The notes under the pieces: generated by a model
The model's database searches: none
Told to the model about the DNA's origin: nothing
What the model saw: only the letters and a program-made list of their open reading frames with translations
Part shown: positions 6,345 through 8,237 of the stretch, piece by piece
Position numbering within the stretch: the stretch's first letter is position 1
How the letters are laid out: every line of letters starts with the position of its first letter
NCBI GenBank assembly: GCA_025456495.1
Contig: JALOKO010000139.1
Coordinates: 1-8,237 of the forward strand
Length of the DNA stretch: 8,237 nucleotides
Direction: 5' to 3'
Origin: Bryobacterales bacterium
Lineage (GTDB): Bacteria > Acidobacteriota > Terriglobia > Bryobacterales > Bryobacteraceae
Program-made: the position numbers and the translations under genes

Positions 6345-6378
6345 GTCCGTGAAGTGGCCTACTCCGTGAAATGAACTA
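6345..6378. repeat. Imperfect 17-bp tandem duplication at the 3' end of flgL
   Basis: GTCCGTGAAGTGGCCTA (6345-6361) is followed directly by CTCCGTGAAATGAACTA (6362-6378), with 13 of 17 positions matching. The second unit ends with the complement of the flgL TAG stop, so the duplication brackets the end of the gene. No T-rich terminator follows in the 167-bp gap toward the deacylase gene. Confidence 0.4.
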
Positions 6379-7458
6379 ACCCATGAAGTCGAACAGGCTG
6401 CGGTTCTGGTTTACGCTGCGCGCCTTGAACGCGGTCTCGATATGCGTCTGGCCCTGCTGCAGATTGGTGATGGCGGTTACCATGTCCGCGTCACGCACTT
6501 CCTTCAGTTCGGCGCGGAGTTGTAAGGTGAGCTTGCTGGAGTACTCAATGCCATCCAGCACCCGATTCAAGGCCCCGCCGTAGAAACCCGCCTGACGACT
6601 GAGATGGTCCGCCGCGCGCTTCACCAGGTTCAGTGAATCGGACAGATACTGCTGATAGTCGGCCGTCGTCTCCCAATTCGCTTCCGGTGTACTCAACGCG
6701 AATCGCAGCCGGTTCAGCGCGTACAGAATGTTGTTGTTGGTGGGCAGGTTCGGGTCACCCGCCTGGCGTTCATCAAAGATCTCCGTCGCCGACAGCGAGA
6801 CCCGGAAGCTATATCCAGCCGGGTGCAACACCTCGCGATTCGAACTCACCGCGGAAAGATTGGGCGTCTCCTCCACCGCTGAATACCCATTGAACGGAGG
6901 CGCATTCATGAACTGCGGCAGGTTGTTGGAGGCATAGGACCATGGCGCCGAAGGCGTCGCCAGCAACTCGCCATCCGCATCCGTCACCGGCAGAACGGGA
7001 TCACCGCTCAGATCAATCACCGGATACAGTGGCACGTTCTCGCGGTCTCCACTAAAGACATGGCGATTGGAAACCACCGTTCGGCTCAGCGCCACCATCT
7101 GTTCGTGCAGGTTCTTCACCTGATCGGACAGGATGATCCGCATTTCCCCCGTGGTGGTTCCAGTGGCGCCCTGCGTGGCCAGCGCCACGCCACGGTCCAT
7201 CAGCACGATTCCTTGCTGCAGCACCTGCTCGGCGGTGCTGATCTCCGCGCGCTGCTCAGCCAAAATGCGCTGGAACTGCTCCATTTGCTCCAAGCCGGTC
7301 TGGATGCGGAAGAGGCTGCTCATCCGCTCCGGTGCGTCGGATGGCTTGGTGACGGCCAGGCCGGAATTGATCTGGTCATTGGCGCGTGACACCTTGCGTT
7401 GGGTGCGCGCGACGTCCACCAGAAACCGTTGTGTTTGTGCGTCAATTCCCCGAATCAT
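6376..7458 (-). CDS. flgL: Flagellar hook-filament junction protein FlgL (HAP3)
   Basis: Exported structural protein of the flagellum that sits between FlgK and the filament. The 360 residues carry the flagellin-like N-terminal helix (QINSGLAVTKPSDAPERMSS near 29-48) and a long coiled-coil region to about 135. The variable middle domain (about 136-230) ends in the conserved LSATEIFDE hinge. The C-terminal helix starts at VRDADMVTAITNLQQGQTHI and closes with RSLFDFMG. E. coli FlgL is about 317 residues, so this one has an enlarged middle domain. Start ATG 7458 has AAGGAG 8 nt upstream. It lies 94 bp downstream of flgK and is very likely co-transcribed with it. The usual downstream partners fliW and csrA of many bacteria are not present; an exported deacylase gene follows instead. 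Confidence 0.92.
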   Translation of the reverse strand: MIRGIDAQTQRFLVDVARTQRKVSRANDQINSGLAVTKPSDAPERMSSLFRIQTGLEQMEQFQRILAEQRAEISTAEQVLQQGIVLMDRGVALATQGATGTTTGEMRIILSDQVKNLHEQMVALSRTVVSNRHVFSGDRENVPLYPVIDLSGDPVLPVTDADGELLATPSAPWSYASNNLPQFMNAPPFNGYSAVEETPNLSAVSSNREVLHPAGYSFRVSLSATEIFDERQAGDPNLPTNNNILYALNRLRFALSTPEANWETTADYQQYLSDSLNLVKRAADHLSRQAGFYGGALNRVLDGIEYSSKLTLQLRAELKEVRDADMVTAITNLQQGQTHIETAFKARSVNQNRSLFDFMG

Positions 7459-7466
7459 CTCACCCT

Positions 7467-7472
7467 CTCCTT
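7467..7472 (-). promoter_or_regulatory. Shine-Dalgarno of flgL
   Basis: Minus-strand AAGGAG with 8 nt to ATG 7458. Fixes the flgL start with good confidence. Confidence 0.6.
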
Positions 7473-7491
7473 CTCTGGCTGCTCGCCTGTC

Positions 7492-7540
7492 GGGTGCGCG
7501 CTTGCGCCCCTCGCCCTTCCCAACCCCGGTCCTGGAAGGG
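7492..7540 (-). other. Two tandem hairpins in the flgK-flgL gap
   Basis: Hairpin 1 has arms GGG-T-GCGC (7492-7499) and GCGCCCC-type GCGC-CCC (7504-7510), with a 4-nt loop and one bulged base. Hairpin 2 has perfect 7-bp arms CCCTTCC (7514-7520) and GGAAGGG (7534-7540) with a 13-nt loop. In the minus-strand transcript the second hairpin comes first, just after the flgK stop. Neither is followed by a T tract, so an intercistronic RNA structure (stability or attenuation) is more likely than a full terminator. Confidence 0.4.
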
Positions 7541-7552
7541 TCAACAACTCCT

Positions 7553-8237
7553 CTAGCGCATGATGCTCAAGGTGGTGTCGGTCAATTCCATCAGCACACG
7601 CAGCATCTGCGAGTTCGCTTCAAACGCCCTCTGGTAGGCGATCAGGAAGGCCGCCTCCTCATCCAGATTCACCTTGCTCATCTCGTCGCGGAACAGCATC
7701 GACTGCACCGTGATCTGCTCCTGCACATCCAACACAATCAACGCATCGGCGGTATCACGACCCACCTTGCCCACGAACTGCGAGTACTCCTCCACAAACG
7801 ACAGGTCGTTGGGATTTCGCGGGTCGCGCGCCGTCCCCATCCCCGCCAACTCCAGGGCTACCCCATTTACCGACGTAATCGTGACCGGCGTCAGCGCCGG
7901 GTCAACCCCTGGCGGATCGCCCCGCATTGGCGCCAGCATCTCCGGGGTCAGGTTCGGATTCACCTTCATCCCGCCCGCCGTGCCCTCCAGACCCACCTGG
8001 AAGATGAACAGCGGTTGCCCCTGCCGCAGCGTAGCCGGCTCCGTGGAGAAGTCGTAGTAGTAGCCCTGCTGCAGAATTGTGTTCGCGCCATTGCCCGTGG
8101 AGCTTGGATCCGCCACCAGGTCGCCGTTCGCAAAGTTGCCCGCCAGCGTGTCCAACCGCGCCATGTAGCCCGGCAGATCCGTATTGCGAACTTCCAACAG
8201 TGCCCCCAGCTTGCCCGACTTCAGCAGGTTGGTGATA
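7553..8237 (-). CDS. flgK: Flagellar hook-associated protein FlgK (HAP1), C-terminal part
   Basis: C-terminal 227 residues of FlgK, which is exported by the flagellar type III system and joins hook to filament. The frame is open to the right edge, so the N-terminal half lies outside. The visible part begins ITNLLKSGKLGALLE, then VRNTDLPGYMARLDTLA, which is the typical FlgK SGKLGGLLE...LPAYMARLDELA segment. The variable domain contains PLFIFQVGLEG and an acidic, proline-rich linker. The C-terminal helical D0/D1 region is VNLDEEAAFLIAYQRAFEAN followed by SQMLRVLMELTDTTLSIMR. The apparent Met at 8197 is an internal TTG (Leu), not a start. The order flgK then flgL in one direction is the standard arrangement. 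Confidence 0.93.
   Translation of the reverse strand, partial: ITNLLKSGKLGALLEVRNTDLPGYMARLDTLAGNFANGDLVADPSSTGNGANTILQQGYYYDFSTEPATLRQGQPLFIFQVGLEGTAGGMKVNPNLTPEMLAPMRGDPPGVDPALTPVTITSVNGVALELAGMGTARDPRNPNDLSFVEEYSQFVGKVGRDTADALIVLDVQEQITVQSMLFRDEMSKVNLDEEAAFLIAYQRAFEANSQMLRVLMELTDTTLSIMR

Overview
The window looks like a chromosomal housekeeping/accessory segment of a GC-rich, flagellated, Gram-negative-type bacterium. The flagellar hook-filament junction genes, an exported amidohydrolase with a signal peptide and a cytochrome bd oxidase subunit support this. The mix of genes and protein style resembles Acidobacteriota (Bryobacterales/Solibacter-like). That placement is an inference from general familiarity, not a search result. 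I see no IS element, phage gene, CRISPR array, rRNA or tRNA.

Left part (1-3988): the 3' part of cydB (+) enters from the left edge and ends at a strong hairpin. It converges on a small CoA-binding (YccU-type) protein gene on the minus strand. That gene diverges from an MsbA/MdlB-type ABC exporter (+). About 110 bp downstream, on the same strand, lies a divergent, shortened RecA-like protein. It keeps the nucleotide-binding lysine and Walker B aspartate but has lost the residues aligned with the RecA catalytic glutamate (E96) and the coupling glutamine (Q194).

Right part (4021-8237): all genes are on the minus strand. In order of transcription they are flgK (5' part missing, runs off the right edge), flgL, a secreted N-acyl-D-amino-acid deacylase-like metal hydrolase, and a Fur-family metalloregulator. 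The flgK-flgL gap holds two back-to-back hairpins. The flgL-deacylase gap holds a regular tandem array of four 14-bp units (TCAA exactly every 14 bp on the + strand) plus an imperfect 17-bp duplication. Upstream of the Fur-family gene there is an AT-rich 15-bp palindrome that is a candidate autoregulatory operator.

How they fit together: only flgK-flgL is a clear functional pair (hook-filament junction). The other genes appear to be single transcription units placed next to each other. The items most worth a second look are the RecA paralogue with altered catalytic residues, the 14-bp tandem array, and the Fur-type palindrome. No gap without a gene exceeds about 210 bp. The many long ORFs antisense to the real genes are GC-driven shadows and are not annotated.
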